From Lepidodermella squamata (taxonomy: Eukaryota > Gastrotricha), in contig JBLDXI010000007.1 of the NCBI GenBank assembly GCA_047495785.1, positions 4,340,001-4,404,000 of the forward strand: a stretch of 64,000 bases of DNA. The letters run 5' to 3'. The notes below the pieces were generated by a model, which was not told where the DNA came from, ran no database searches, and saw only the letters and a list, made by a program, of their open reading frames with translations. Positions 46,038 through 59,191 of the stretch are shown here, in pieces. Every line of letters starts with the position of its first letter. Position 1 is the stretch's first letter. The translations under genes were made by a program, and so were the position numbers.

Positions 46038-46518
46038 TTCGGGATTCCAAACAGAGGAAGGCTGAAAATACCACAGGGAGGACCCTTTGGTTTCTTCGGC
46101 TTCGTGCTGGAAACTTGCCAGAAAACACCTCAGCTCCCGGATCCTACATCGCACACTGATAATGAGATTCCAGGTTTTGTTATTATTCTGAGTTCCGTAA
46201 CCCCAGGCAGGACTTAAAATCAGAGTAAAGAAACAAGGCCAGCCAGCCAAATCAAAGCCGCCCGGGCAACTCAGAAAAAAACTTTGCGACGAACTTATGA
46301 TTCATAGTGTTATTGTTTCACAGCCTTCAGCGAGCGAAATTTGTGATGACACGTAATCCGTGTCCGTCTCTTTCTGCGCGTTGGCATGGCAACTGTCTTA
46401 AGACGTAGAAACGGTCTATTTTTAGCTTCTGCATTCAATTACAGCCCTCGTTATAGCTTTCCCTTGTTTAAAGACCGGGTCTGGCTCCCGACCCAGTGCT
46501 TTTATCGAGGGAGCACTG

Positions 46519-47718
46519 TATTCATTTCGGTTTATTTATTGTTAAAATAGCAACTTTCCGAATTCAAAATGATAACCAAGATTGCTTGTTATTTTTGGTT
46601 GTGGGCAGCTCACGATCACGATCACGATTACGAATCCACGATTTCTCCTCGCCCGGACGGACACGAGCTTTCGCCATAAAAGGCGGAACTAGTTGGATAA
46701 TCGCGAGTTTACGCTCTAGGAAAGTTTGGTCTGGTTTACCCACTACTTAATGAGTACCCATGTACTCTATACCCCTGTTACTCCAGTCCTTGCTGACTGT
46801 TTCTCCAGGGACCAGGCATTGGTACCTAGGTGGTTACCCAATCAGCGAAGCCTACTAACGCCGTCGTAGCAAGAAAGCTACCAAAAGACTCCTAGTTTGA
46901 GAATGATTTACAAGAGGTAATTACACGGAGCCAAGATATAGAATTTCCCACTGGGAAAATCCGGCAATGCCTCTGCAACACCCCCTCTCAGACATTTCCA
47001 TTTGTCTTTATTTGGAACACATTGATTTACGAAATTATATATATATGCGCATGGTTTCAACTGCCATAAGACCTTTTTCTACAGGAGTTGCAACGCGGCT
47101 AATACGACCAATTTACCTGTGCACTTAGAGGAACCACGCAAAAGCACCCACCACTTAGCGACCGCGTGAAACTTTGAGTTGCATTCGAAAAGCCATTGAC
47201 TGCCCTTGACGTCAAAATCAATTTTAATGGCTTGTCCAATATGAGATGCACTTAGAGCATAATGCGAGCGCTCGAGCGATACCCAACTCAAACTCGCTTT
47301 GAATTATTCAACCAGCCTACCACGCTTTGCCGCTAAGAATTAGACAATTCTTCAGGCCACAAGTATACTTGAAGAGAAATATTTGTTGTAAAATTATGAT
47401 TGCTAAATTGAGATATACCTCGGCGTTGCTTTACAGGCGTTGCTTTACATGACCCCGAACCCCGAACCTACGCAACCAATTGACGTTTCGCCCTGCACTC
47501 TGGAGCTATTCGACGGAATCTGCAACTTGTATCACACAACATTCGGTGTACTCGAGCGAAATTCGAATAAAGACATAAAAGTTGTCATTAGCTTGCTTCC
47601 ACGTATAATCATCGACCACTTAACGCTTTCAAGCGAATGAATAATTCATTGTCTAACGCGCATTGCAATCGCATTGGAAAACATTTGAGGTGACAATTCA
47701 GGTCTGTGTGAAAACACC
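46519..47718. other. 5' region of the second channel gene
   Basis: Contains the dispersed repeat 46611-46810 (minus orientation), an (AT)n tract near 47040, and a 14-bp direct repeat GGCGTTGCTTTACA near 47422-47450. A 66-codon frame at 47440 is unsupported. The same region recurs at 54689-55888. Confidence 0.5.
46611..46810 (-). repeat. dispersed repeat with hexamer tail
   Basis: Complement of 22991-23175, with a (CGATCA)n tail at its 3' end. A second copy is at 54781-54980. Confidence 0.7.
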
Positions 47719-50700
47719 ATGTCGCAGTTTGCTTGTGCTGTTTTCTCGCTAAGCATTTTGAGTCTCGCTGATGCTCAAGGTGTGTCTCGCTGTGGGACTC
47801 TGCTTCCGCAGTTCTCGCTGTTCAACCACGCCGATGCCGACCGATCGGTTAACTGGGAGTTGTACCAAATGCCGGGTTTGAATGCAAGCATCTCGCCGGT
47901 GAATGCAACTCGCCTCTCGCTGAACAACCTCCAAAATTCGAACGGCGCCATTTGGGCGAGGAAAGTTAGTAATTGCGCTGATTTCTTAGCTTGTCTGAGC
48001 TGTATTTTCTCTTGCAAAGCCTTTCACACTGACCAACTTCTACATCGAAGCATGGGCTTACGTCAGCTCAAACTCTCCGGGCGGTTCAGGCGATGGTACC
48101 CTGTTTCTTATTGGTGACAATGCGTCTATCTCTCGGTTCAATTCTAGTAAGTACAGCGGTAGAGCTAAGAGACTGCCGACTGCGATAATTTCTATGGGTA
48201 TTTTATTTCTGGTTGGGCTTAATTAATTACGATTTGTTATTTGCTAATCCGACTAAATTCAGAACAGAAACGCAAGTGTAACGCCTGTTAAATTTCTTAT
48301 TTCTGCCACCAGGCTACCATTTCGGCGTAGACTGGACCTCTTTCACTGGCATGGGCGTCCATTTTTTCCCCTATCACGAGTCCTATTCATCATGGATAAG
48401 CACGGTGACTTATGGCGAAAACAACCAGCCGTACTACTGTTGGGCACGGGACACAATCTTGTGCACCAGCGTTAATGCAACAGCCTGGCTGATCAACAAG
48501 CCTGTCATGTACCAAATTCGAGTCGAAAATGGCAACAAAGTGACAATGGGGTCTTGCCGGTCAGATGGCGCATGCATCGGACCTTTCACTGGCTCGTCTA
48601 GTGCTTACTCGCTCGCTAACTCCTTCGCAGGCAAGCAACTGATGCTTGGCATCGGCGTGCGATCCGGCTGGAATACTGACACCGTCGACCTCCTAAGTGT
48701 AGCTGTCTACGACTGCTCGATTGCGGCATCGCCGAACAAGTAATTTATAAACGTGACGTTAACCATTAATTGCACATTCGATGAAGGGTTGAATCGTGTG
48801 GAACTTTGATGCCACAGTTTTCGCTGCTCAACCACGCGGTTGATCGAGCAGCCAACTGGGACAACTACCCACACTCGGGTATGAGCCTGGCTGGCCAGCC
48901 GGCAAACACAACGCGTCTGGCTTCCGAAGGCTCGAAAAACGCCGAATCAGGCTTATGGAACCGAAACGTAAGCGGATACTTGTTTCAAGTGACCACTTCA
49001 CAATGTTCCTTGCTGAAAGTGCGATAATAGTACATTTCCTATTAACCATTAATCATTAATCATTGCTAACACCAAGATTCGGAACCTGAGAAACAACCGC
49101 GTTGGAAGATGAATTATTCACTTAATCAATTCAAACTTAGCTTTCTTTTCGTAGCCTTTCAGCAAGTCGAGCTTCTACATCGAGCTATCGGTTAGTGTTA
49201 CCGACCTGGACAACGCACCATCGCCAGGAATCGCCCTCCTTATTGCTAGTAACCAATCGATCGGGCGACCATCAAATCTGCGTAATTTTCCCGACCTACT
49301 CTAAAACTTGCATCATCGCTTTAAATTGCAGAAAATGGCTTCGGCCTGGATTCAAGCAAATTCGTGGGTTTTTCGGTCGCATCCAACTTTTTATCGGGTT
49401 ATCTTAGTTCGAAAATTACGCCAACTTCTCCAGGGGGCTCTCTGTTCCCTGGCATTTGCAGTACCGCGGATAGCACAGTCTGCGCAGCTCTCAATTCAAC
49501 AACAAAAAACAATACGGTTCAATACCAGATTCGGCTCGACAATGGAGTGTCACTGTCGGTAATAATTTCGTTCTTTCGCAATATCGTTGTCACTATGAAA
49601 GCCTTTAACAGATTTCGGCTTGTTTGTTTGATGGCACGTGTTTCGGACCTTATACAGGAACTTTGCCGACTTCTCTAGCGAATTTGATGGCCGCTCAAGC
49701 TATGATGCTGGGCTTGGGAACCACAAGTGGAAACACATCAGACACAATCGATGTGATCAGCATTGCAGTCTACGATTGCACACAAACAACTACAAGCAGT
49801 CCCACGTCTACGATCGCAACCGATTCTTCGAAAGTTTCAACGTCAACTTCAAAGCCGTTGAAAACTACGACAGATCAGAGTTCCACTGAAGAAAATGACT
49901 TTGCGACCAATTCAGATAGCGAATTCCCGATTCCTGAGCTAGAGCGAGGCAATCACATGCCCACAGTCGATATCGAGGATCTGCTGCCTTGTAAAACCCT
50001 CGCCGCAGACTTGAGATCGCCTGATCCGAATACAAAAGTCTACGCAACGCTAACAGTTGAGAGACTAGCATCCGTTGATCAAAATGAGCAGCAAGTATCA
50101 CTGTGGGGCGGTCTGCTCCTCCAGTGGATGGTCAGCTCGTGCGGGGCTAATTATACAGCTCCAGAAGCTGATGACAAGGAACGGCTAGTTTCGACACGCC
50201 GAACTGATCTATGGCGACCTTCGTTGGTTTTCGCTAACAAAACACCTGATTTCGACCTCAGCAACCCGGCTTGCGGTGAGTCGATGGATATTGCCTATTA
50301 CCCAACTGCACCAAACCGCACTCTGTTCTTCCACTGGAACCGCGTTGGAACTTTCCCGGCCAGTTGCGAAATTGACTTGTCCAAGTTCCCTTTCGACACG
50401 CAAACCTGTGAGATGACAATGCTGATGTTCGAATCTGCTTATTTCATTCGAATTGGTGGAATGAATGTCTTGCTCATGGGCGACCTAACATACGGAGTTT
50501 GGGCTTTCGATTCGCTGAAGGTCCTGAAGGGAAATGTCACTAGTCCAATCAGACAATCTGACCAAGTTTCATTTGCCAAAGTGAAATTCACATTCAAGCG
50601 TAGCCCTGGTTACTACATCGTGAATATGGTTGTGCCTTGCTACGTTCTGATAATTCTCGCCTTTGCAACTTTCTTCATGGATCCAGCTGTTCCTGATCGG

Positions 50701-51021
50701 CCTGCAATTTGCTGCACGATCATGTTGTCTCTCATCGTTGCCCAGTCAGATGTACTCTCGAGCGTGCCAGCGACAAATCAGGAGATTCTTTATGCAAATT
50801 ACATCCTCGGCCTTACTGCAACAATCGCTTGCATTGCCTTCTATCAAATCGTGATGTCTCGTCTCGTTTCCAAAAATGAAGCCAAGTATGAGACGCCTGT
50901 CAAAATCGTCGGTGGATTTACGTCAACTCTTGTCAATCTGCTTGACATCCTAGCTGGCATGGCGGCATTCGAAGGCGTTCTCGCTATAAACCTCTACTTT
51001 GTGATGTTTATTGTCCTGTGA
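47719..51021 (+). CDS. chimeric Cys-loop channel subunit, tandem copy A
   Basis: Exons 47719-47964, 48020-48146, 48313-48739, 48787-48967, 49155-49281, 49332-49558 and 49612-51021 join in frame to 914 residues. Signal peptide 1-20; ectodomain copy 1 ~21-266 (RCGTLLPQFSLFNH, GACIGPFTG, DLLSVAVYDCS); copy 2 ~267-500 (SCGTLMPQFSLLNH, GTCFGPYTG, DVISIAVYDCT); Ser/Thr linker ~502-545. The channel part has LWRPSLVFANK, Cys-loop CEIDLSKFPFDTQTC (~697-711, 13 residues between), TM1 ~780-801 with the family's Pro-Cys (VVPCYVLIIL), TM2 ~808-826, TM3 ~838-860, a loop of only ~30 residues, and TM4 ~891-913. The first six exons match the 36-kb gene in length and phase; linker and channel are one exon here but five there. 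No vicinal cysteines of an acetylcholine-type alpha subunit are seen. Confidence 0.88.
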
Positions 51022-51708
51022 CGCCGAGTTCTTCATGATATTTAGAATCAGTAAGAACACGTTATCCGCCGTTGAAAACGTGTTGCAATTAAGAATGTGC
51101 GACAGCTGTCTATAAATTGGTAGTTCTTCGCCTTGGCCACCTTTTGTGTATTGAAATTACAAGAATCACTTCGGATCATGATTTATCTTGTGAGGCATGT
51201 AGACAACAAAAAAGAAATTCTCCTTCTCAGTGATTGTAGCAAAATCGTGAATAAAAATCGGCACAAACCTGCTCATTCCTACTCATTTCTAAACTCCCAG
51301 TCATTGTGCAAACTTTGTTTTTTTGCAGAAAGCAGCTAATTTTTTAGGCTTTTTCGAAAAGTAAATTGGTGGAGCCTGTAACCGTTTTGCATGTGATTTT
51401 TCAGCTGAGTCTGTTTCGAGTTGGACAATTTAAAAAATGTCAGAAATCAGGAATGAGGAGTAGGAGTGAATTTTATAATAATTGTTCTATGAATCCTCAA
51501 TTCCTCCGCAGCTAAATGCATTATTTGATGTAGTAAATCTGACTGCCATTGTTATGTCACGTTTTAGCACAAACGCATCTTGAGAGACCTGCATTTGGTC
51601 ATCGCAACCAATTGCACACCCTGGGCGACAAATAGAAAACATTCGAGCTCAAGCACCTCGGGAGCAGATGAGATGCGGAAATAGGCGCATTAAGGCTTTC
51701 ATTAACTA
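51022..51708. other. 3' flank of channel copy A
   Basis: No gene recognised. It ends AACTA directly before the second Tigger-like copy. Repeated at 59192-59878. Confidence 0.5.
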
Positions 51709-54688
51709 CAGTGCTCCCTCGTTAGTGGCACCCTCCTTAAAAGAACTCCCTCGTTTGTAGACCGTAATTTTGGACCCTGCTAAATAAATTAGTAGTAAAT
51801 TTTTAATTAAACACAAAATAATTATTTGATAAATTTAAAAAATTAAGCGTCAAAAATTAAAATAATAAAGCGTTCCTAGAAACCTAGCGGCGCGTTGTCG
51901 TGATTTTAGGCACTAAGCTGTTCTTGTGGCTTTGAAATGACTGTGATTATGCAACAGAGTGTGTGGATTAGCTGCCACTCAAATCGTGCTGCGAGTCGTC
52001 CTGCTTTTTTAGGTAAAACTCCATCAGAAATTCACCAGCTAGTTCATCAGAAACTAATTGGTAATTCGTTTCAACATCTATAAAAATGCCCTCCTATCTT
52101 CAATCTTCTTGATTTGCAGATTTTTCTGAGGTCAATAGCTGATCAATTAAACACCCATTGAGTTGCCCTGATTTATCATGTTTTAGCAGTTTTCCTGACC
52201 AGAATAGCTTTTTTAATTTATCAACATGATCGAATTAGGATTAGAAATCGTGAATTTTGTCAGGAAAAAATGAAACTTCGTGGTATTTTTTAAGAGTTAA
52301 TCTAGTTTCGTCAGCTAATATTTGCGTTTTGTCAGCTAATTCCTGTTTTTGTCAGAAGTATCTTTTTCTGACAGCAATGACTCTTTTTGACAGCAGAACT
52401 GCAATTTACCAGCTAGTTTAATGTTTATTGTAATTCAAACCATATTTCGCTAGCTAAGATCATATAAATGCGAATTACACATTTTTCTAACTATTTCAAT
52501 ATTCGGGTTGAAATGAATCCACGGCCAGTTTCAACGAATACTACGTGCGCACAGTCAGTCCAAAAAATCTGTTGAACCCGCATTTTTGGCACTTTCGACG
52601 CATCATAACAGCACAAATATGAATCGCTTGGGCTGCGAACTAGTCAGGGTTAGAGGGTTAGAAAAAGGCGGTATACAAGACTGTCAAGTTTTCATCCTGG
52701 GGGTGTCGATATGAGTTTGACGCAACGATAGAAGCGTGATAATTCCTTGTTATTCTGTAGAGTGATAGGTGTGGGGGTAGTAGAGAGGGAGTTCGGGTTC
52801 GATTTCACAAAAGTATATCATACATAGGTAGTTCGAGTAGTTACAGGCAATCAAGGTAAATTTTCGCTTTTTGCAATCATTTTCCTACTTTCTTTTTCTT
52901 GCGAAAAAATTAGCACTAATGTTAAAAGATGAAACTACGGTAATTACTACGGTAGGACTAAGGAAAAAATCGGTTGACTTGGCGGCCGGACATTGCCGAA
53001 GCAGGGCGATTACGGCAATGACCTCTAATTGGCATTTTCCGCGATATTACCCAGTAGCGCGCAGTAGACGTTTAACATTTTAGATAATTTTAATTTTATT
53101 CAAAATTAGCTGATAAATAGTAGTTCTGCTGTTAAAAAGAGTCATTGCTGTCAGAAAACGATACTTCTGACAAAAACAGGAATTAGCTGACGGAACAAGG
53201 AATTAGCTGACAAAACAATATACACCCTTTTTTAACGATTCGGTAGTTATTTCTCCATTATTGAAATAACCCCGCTGGAATAAACCGTGAGCCGTGGGAA
53301 ATGACTAGTAAAATCCAGGTTTTTCTGATCGAAATTCTTGAATTTTCCACACTAAATGATGAATTTTTTCCAGTTTTTTTCAAAATAATTTCCCAGCTGT
53401 GTTGCGTAATCAAGCGAAGAATCAAGTCCTTGTTTTCAGATTTAATTGAATTTAGATAAATAGAGTTATTCTCATAATAAACCGATTTAATCGTTCGAGT
53501 TGTGCTGAGTCATTGTAATTAGTAGCCGATTTTCGATAGTCTATAGGCCTGATCTACCATGAAACTGGCTGCCACTACTCTACGATTTCATTGCTCAACG
53601 CCTTGGCAATTTTACGGGTTTTTTTCACAACTTTTAATCATTCGATTTTGACTTTGAAAATCGCAACATCCCGAGGAGGGGCGGCGGGAGCTTCTGCCCG
53701 ATTTTTTACCTTGATCTGATCTGAAGGCCAGTCGAATGAAAATCAGATCACGCCTGAGAAGATCCAAATTTATTCCATTCAAGCGAAACACCTATCGAAC
53801 CGTTCCCTGTTGACGGAACCACACGTCTTATGCCTTGAAATTAGTCCGTAATTGCTCAATGCCATTAATGCGATGAATTTAAAACAGAAAAATTCAGGTT
53901 AACCGCGAAAGAATTATCGAAAATACATAATTCATCTTAATTTTTTCAAATTTCATATTAATTGGTCATTTTTTAAATAATTCTAGGAATTTTAGGCGAA
54001 GCATGACTTCTGAGAATGTTAGGCTGAATTTGCTGGTGATTTATTCAGAAGTATTCTGGTCAATCTTGACCAAGGTGATTGATTTTTTAAGCTGTGATTT
54101 CAAATGAAATTGTTTGCGAAATCGGACGATCTGGGCATTTTGAAGTAAATTGAAATAATGAGCAGGGTGCGAAGTACAGGGGTGCTGGGGTGTCGCGACA
54201 CCCCAGCTTCGGGATTCCAAACAGAGGAAGGCTGAAAATACCACAGGGAGGACCCTTTGGTTTCTTCGGCTTCGTGCTGGAAACTTGCCAGAAAACACCT
54301 CAGCTCCCGGATCCTACATCGCACACTGATAATGAGATTCCAGGTTTTGTTATTATTCTGAGTTCCGTAACCCCAGGCAGGACTTAAAATCAGAGTAAAG
54401 AAACAAGGCCAGCCAGCCAAATCAAAGCCGCCCGGGCAACTCAGAAAAAAACTTTGCGACGAACTTATGATTCATAGTGTTATTGTTTCACAGCCTTCAG
54501 CGAGCGAAATTTGTGATGACACGTAATCCGTGTCCGTCTCTTTCTGCGCGTTGGCATGGCAACTGTCTTAAGACGTAGAAACGGTCTATTTTTAGCTTCT
54601 GCATTCAATTACAGCCCTCGTTATAGCTTTCCCTTGTTTAAAGACCGGGTCTGGCTCCCGACCCAGTGCTTTTATCGAGGGAGCACTG
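51709..54688. mobile_element. Tigger/pogo-like element, copy 2
   Basis: Copy of 43539-46518 with the same 13-bp ends and TA flanks (51707-51708 and 54689-54690). It is the junction element of the tandem array: its left flank equals that of copy 3, its right flank that of copy 1. Confidence 0.9.
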
Positions 54689-55888
54689 TATTCATTTCGG
54701 TTTATTTATTGTTAAAATAGCAACTTTCCGAATTCAAAATGATAACCAAGATTGCTTGTTATTTTTGGTTGTGGGCAGCTCACGATCACGATCACGATTA
54801 CGAATCCACGATTTCTCCTCGCCCGGACGGACACGAGCTTTCGCCATAAAAGGCGGAACTAGTTGGATAATCGCGAGTTTACGCTCTAGGAAAGTTTGGT
54901 CTGGTTTACCCACTACTTAATGAGTACCCATGTACTCTATACCCCTGTTACTCCAGTCCTTGCTGACTGTTTCTCCAGGGACCAGGCATTGGTACCTAGG
55001 TGGTTACCCAATCAGCGAAGCCTACTAACGCCGTCGTAGCAAGAAAGCTACCAAAAGACTCCTAGTTTGAGAATGATTTACAAGAGGTAATTACACGGAG
55101 CCAAGATATAGAATTTCCCACTGGGAAAATCCGGCAATGCCTCTGCAACACCCCCTCTCAGACATTTCCATTTGTCTTTATTTGGAACACATTGATTTAC
55201 GAAATTATATATATATGCGCATGGTTTCAACTGCCATAAGACCTTTTTCTACAGGAGTTGCAACGCGGCTAATACGACCAATTTACCTGTGCACTTAGAG
55301 GAACCACGCAAAAGCACCCACCACTTAGCGACCGCGTGAAACTTTGAGTTGCATTCGAAAAGCCATTGACTGCCCTTGACGTCAAAATCAATTTTAATGG
55401 CTTGTCCAATATGAGATGCACTTAGAGCATAATGCGAGCGCTCGAGCGATACCCAACTCAAACTCGCTTTGAATTATTCAACCAGCCTACCACGCTTTGC
55501 CGCTAAGAATTAGACAATTCTTCAGGCCACAAGTATACTTGAAGAGAAATATTTGTTGTAAAATTATGATTGCTAAATTGAGATATACCTCGGCGTTGCT
55601 TTACAGGCGTTGCTTTACATGACCCCGAACCCCGAACCTACGCAACCAATTGACGTTTCGCCCTGCACTCTGGAGCTATTCGACGGAATCTGCAACTTGT
55701 ATCACACAACATTCGGTGTACTCGAGCGAAATTCGAATAAAGACATAAAAGTTGTCATTAGCTTGCTTCCACGTATAATCATCGACCACTTAACGCTTTC
55801 AAGCGAATGAATAATTCATTGTCTAACGCGCATTGCAATCGCATTGGAAAACATTTGAGGTGACAATTCAGGTCTGTGTGAAAACACC
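54689..55888. other. 5' region of channel copy B
   Basis: Duplicate of 46519-47718, including the dispersed repeat (54781-54980). Any promoter left of 43539 is not part of the duplicated unit. Confidence 0.5.
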
Positions 55889-58800
55889 ATGTCGCAGTTT
55901 GCTTGTGCTGTTTTCTCGCTAAGCATTTTGAGTCTCGCTGATGCTCAAGGTGTGTCTCGCTGTGGGACTCTGCTTCCGCAGTTCTCGCTGTTCAACCACG
56001 CCGATGCCGACCGATCGGTTAACTGGGAGTTGTACCAAATGCCGGGTTTGAATGCAAGCATCTCGCCGGTGAATGCAACTCGCCTCTCGCTGAACAACCT
56101 CCAAAATTCGAACGGCGCCATTTGGGCGAGGAAAGTTAGTAATTGCGCTGATTTCTTAGCTTGTCTGAGCTGTATTTTCTCTTGCAAAGCCTTTCACACT
56201 GACCAACTTCTACATCGAAGCATGGGCTTACGTCAGCTCAAACTCTCCGGGCGGTTCAGGCGATGGTACCCTGTTTCTTATTGGTGACAATGCGTCTATC
56301 TCTCGGTTCAATTCTAGTAAGTACAGCGGTAGAGCTAAGAGACTGCCGACTGCGATAATTTCTATGGGTATTTTATTTCTGGTTGGGCTTAATTAATTAC
56401 GATTTGTTATTTGCTAATCCGACTAAATTCAGAACAGAAACGCAAGTGTAACGCCTGTTAAATTTCTTATTTCTGCCACCAGGCTACCATTTCGGCGTAG
56501 ACTGGACCTCTTTCACTGGCATGGGCGTCCATTTTTTCCCCTATCACGAGTCCTATTCATCATGGATAAGCACGGTGACTTATGGCGAAAACAACCAGCC
56601 GTACTACTGTTGGGCACGGGACACAATCTTGTGCACCAGCGTTAATGCAACAGCCTGGCTGATCAACAAGCCTGTCATGTACCAAATTCGAGTCGAAAAT
56701 GGCAACAAAGTGACAATGGGGTCTTGCCGGTCAGATGGCGCATGCATCGGACCTTTCACTGGCTCGTCTAGTGCTTACTCGCTCGCTAACTCCTTCGCAG
56801 GCAAGCAACTGATGCTTGGCATCGGCGTGCGATCCGGCTGGAATACTGACACCGTCGACCTCCTAAGTGTAGCTGTCTACGACTGCTCGATTGCGGCATC
56901 GCCGAACAAGTAATTTATAAACGTGACGTTAACCATTAATTGCACATTCGATGAAGGGTTGAATCGTGTGGAACTTTGATGCCACAGTTTTCGCTGCTCA
57001 ACCACGCGGTTGATCGAGCAGCCAACTGGGACAACTACCCACACTCGGGTATGAGCCTGGCTGGCCAGCCGGCAAACACAACGCGTCTGGCTTCCGAAGG
57101 CTCGAAAAACGCCGAATCAGGCTTATGGAACCGAAACGTAAGCGGATACTTGTTTCAAGTGACCACTTCACAATGTTCCTTGCTGAAAGTGCGATAATAG
57201 TACATTTCCTATTAACCATTAATCATTAATCATTGCTAACACCAAGATTCGGAACCTGAGAAACAACCGCGTTGGAAGATGAATTATTCACTTAATCAAT
57301 TCAAACTTAGCTTTCTTTTCGTAGCCTTTCAGCAAGTCGAGCTTCTACATCGAGCTATCGGTTAGTGTTACCGACCTGGACAACGCACCATCGCCAGGAA
57401 TCGCCCTCCTTATTGCTAGTAACCAATCGATCGGGCGACCATCAAATCTGCGTAATTTTCCCGACCTACTCTAAAACTTGCATCATCGCTTTAAATTGCA
57501 GAAAATGGCTTCGGCCTGGATTCAAGCAAATTCGTGGGTTTTTCGGTCGCATCCAACTTTTTATCGGGTTATCTTAGTTCGAAAATTACGCCAACTTCTC
57601 CAGGGGGCTCTCTGTTCCCTGGCATTTGCAGTACCGCGGATAGCACAGTCTGCGCAGCTCTCAATTCAACAACAAAAAACAATACGGTTCAATACCAGAT
57701 TCGGCTCGACAATGGAGTGTCACTGTCGGTAATAATTTCGTTCTTTCGCAATATCGTTGTCACTATGAAAGCCTTTAACAGATTTCGGCTTGTTTGTTTG
57801 ATGGCACGTGTTTCGGACCTTATACAGGAACTTTGCCGACTTCTCTAGCGAATTTGATGGCCGCTCAAGCTATGATGCTGGGCTTGGGAACCACAAGTGG
57901 AAACACATCAGACACAATCGATGTGATCAGCATTGCAGTCTACGATTGCACACAAACAACTACAAGCAGTCCCACGTCTACGATCGCAACCGATTCTTCG
58001 AAAGTTTCAACGTCAACTTCAAAGCCGTTGAAAACTACGACAGATCAGAGTTCCACTGAAGAAAATGACTTTGCGACCAATTCAGATAGCGAATTCCCGA
58101 TTCCTGAGCTAGAGCGAGGCAATCACATGCCCACAGTCGATATCGAGGATCTGCTGCCTTGTAAAACCCTCGCCGCAGACTTGAGATCGCCTGATCCGAA
58201 TACAAAAGTCTACGCAACGCTAACAGTTGAGAGACTAGCATCCGTTGATCAAAATGAGCAGCAAGTATCACTGTGGGGCGGTCTGCTCCTCCAGTGGATG
58301 GTCAGCTCGTGCGGGGCTAATTATACAGCTCCAGAAGCTGATGACAAGGAACGGCTAGTTTCGACACGCCGAACTGATCTATGGCGACCTTCGTTGGTTT
58401 TCGCTAACAAAACACCTGATTTCGACCTCAGCAACCCGGCTTGCGGTGAGTCGATGGATATTGCCTATTACCCAACTGCACCAAACCGCACTCTGTTCTT
58501 CCACTGGAACCGCGTTGGAACTTTCCCGGCCAGTTGCGAAATTGACTTGTCCAAGTTCCCTTTCGACACGCAAACCTGTGAGATGACAATGCTGATGTTC
58601 GAATCTGCTTATTTCATTCGAATTGGTGGAATGAATGTCTTGCTCATGGGCGACCTAACATACGGAGTTTGGGCTTTCGATTCGCTGAAGGTCCTGAAGG
58701 GAAATGTCACTAGTCCAATCAGACAATCTGACCAAGTTTCATTTGCCAAAGTGAAATTCACATTCAAGCGTAGCCCTGGTTACTACATCGTGAATATGGT

Positions 58801-59191
58801 TGTGCCTTGCTACGTTCTGATAATTCTCGCCTTTGCAACTTTCTTCATGGATCCAGCTGTTCCTGATCGGCCTGCAATTTGCTGCACGATCATGTTGTCT
58901 CTCATCGTTGCCCAGTCAGATGTACTCTCGAGCGTGCCAGCGACAAATCAGGAGATTCTTTATGCAAATTACATCCTCGGCCTTACTGCAACAATCGCTT
59001 GCATTGCCTTCTATCAAATCGTGATGTCTCGTCTCGTTTCCAAAAATGAAGCCAAGTATGAGACGCCTGTCAAAATCGTCGGTGGATTTACGTCAACTCT
59101 TGTCAATCTGCTTGACATCCTAGCTGGCATGGCGGCATTCGAAGGCGTTCTCGCTATAAACCTCTACTTTGTGATGTTTATTGTCCTGTGA
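55889..59191 (+). CDS. chimeric Cys-loop channel subunit, tandem copy B
   Basis: Exons 55889-56134, 56190-56316, 56483-56909, 56957-57137, 57325-57451, 57502-57728 and 57782-59191. The 914-residue product is predicted to be the same as that of the 47.7-kb gene; every translated segment coincides. Two identical subunits would raise dose rather than add a new subunit type. The copy has only the sequence back to the Tigger-like element at 51709 as its own upstream region, so its expression may differ if copy A uses elements left of 43539. Confidence 0.88.

Larger units (their letters stand above)
43539..46518. mobile_element. Tigger/pogo-like non-autonomous element, copy 1
   Basis: 2,980 bp bounded by 13-bp inverted repeats CAGTGCTCCCTCG, with TA on both sides (43537-43538 and 46519-46520). 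CAGTG-type ends and TA duplication point to the pogo/Tigger branch of Tc1-mariner. No transposase is recognisable. It contains a nested inverted-repeat element (44135-45046) and a 24-bp palindrome. Confidence 0.88.
43539..51708. repeat. 8,170-bp tandem duplication, unit 1
   Basis: The unit (Tigger-like element plus one channel gene) is repeated at 51709-59878, and its first 2,980 bp again at 59879-62858. I saw no differences in the stretches compared, and all predicted frames are the same in each copy. The unit starts exactly at the transposon end. Confidence 0.95.

Noticed and set aside
47440-47640. 66-codon frame before the channel genes
   Set aside because: Starts with TTG, no homology or splice link to the channel ATG at 47719.
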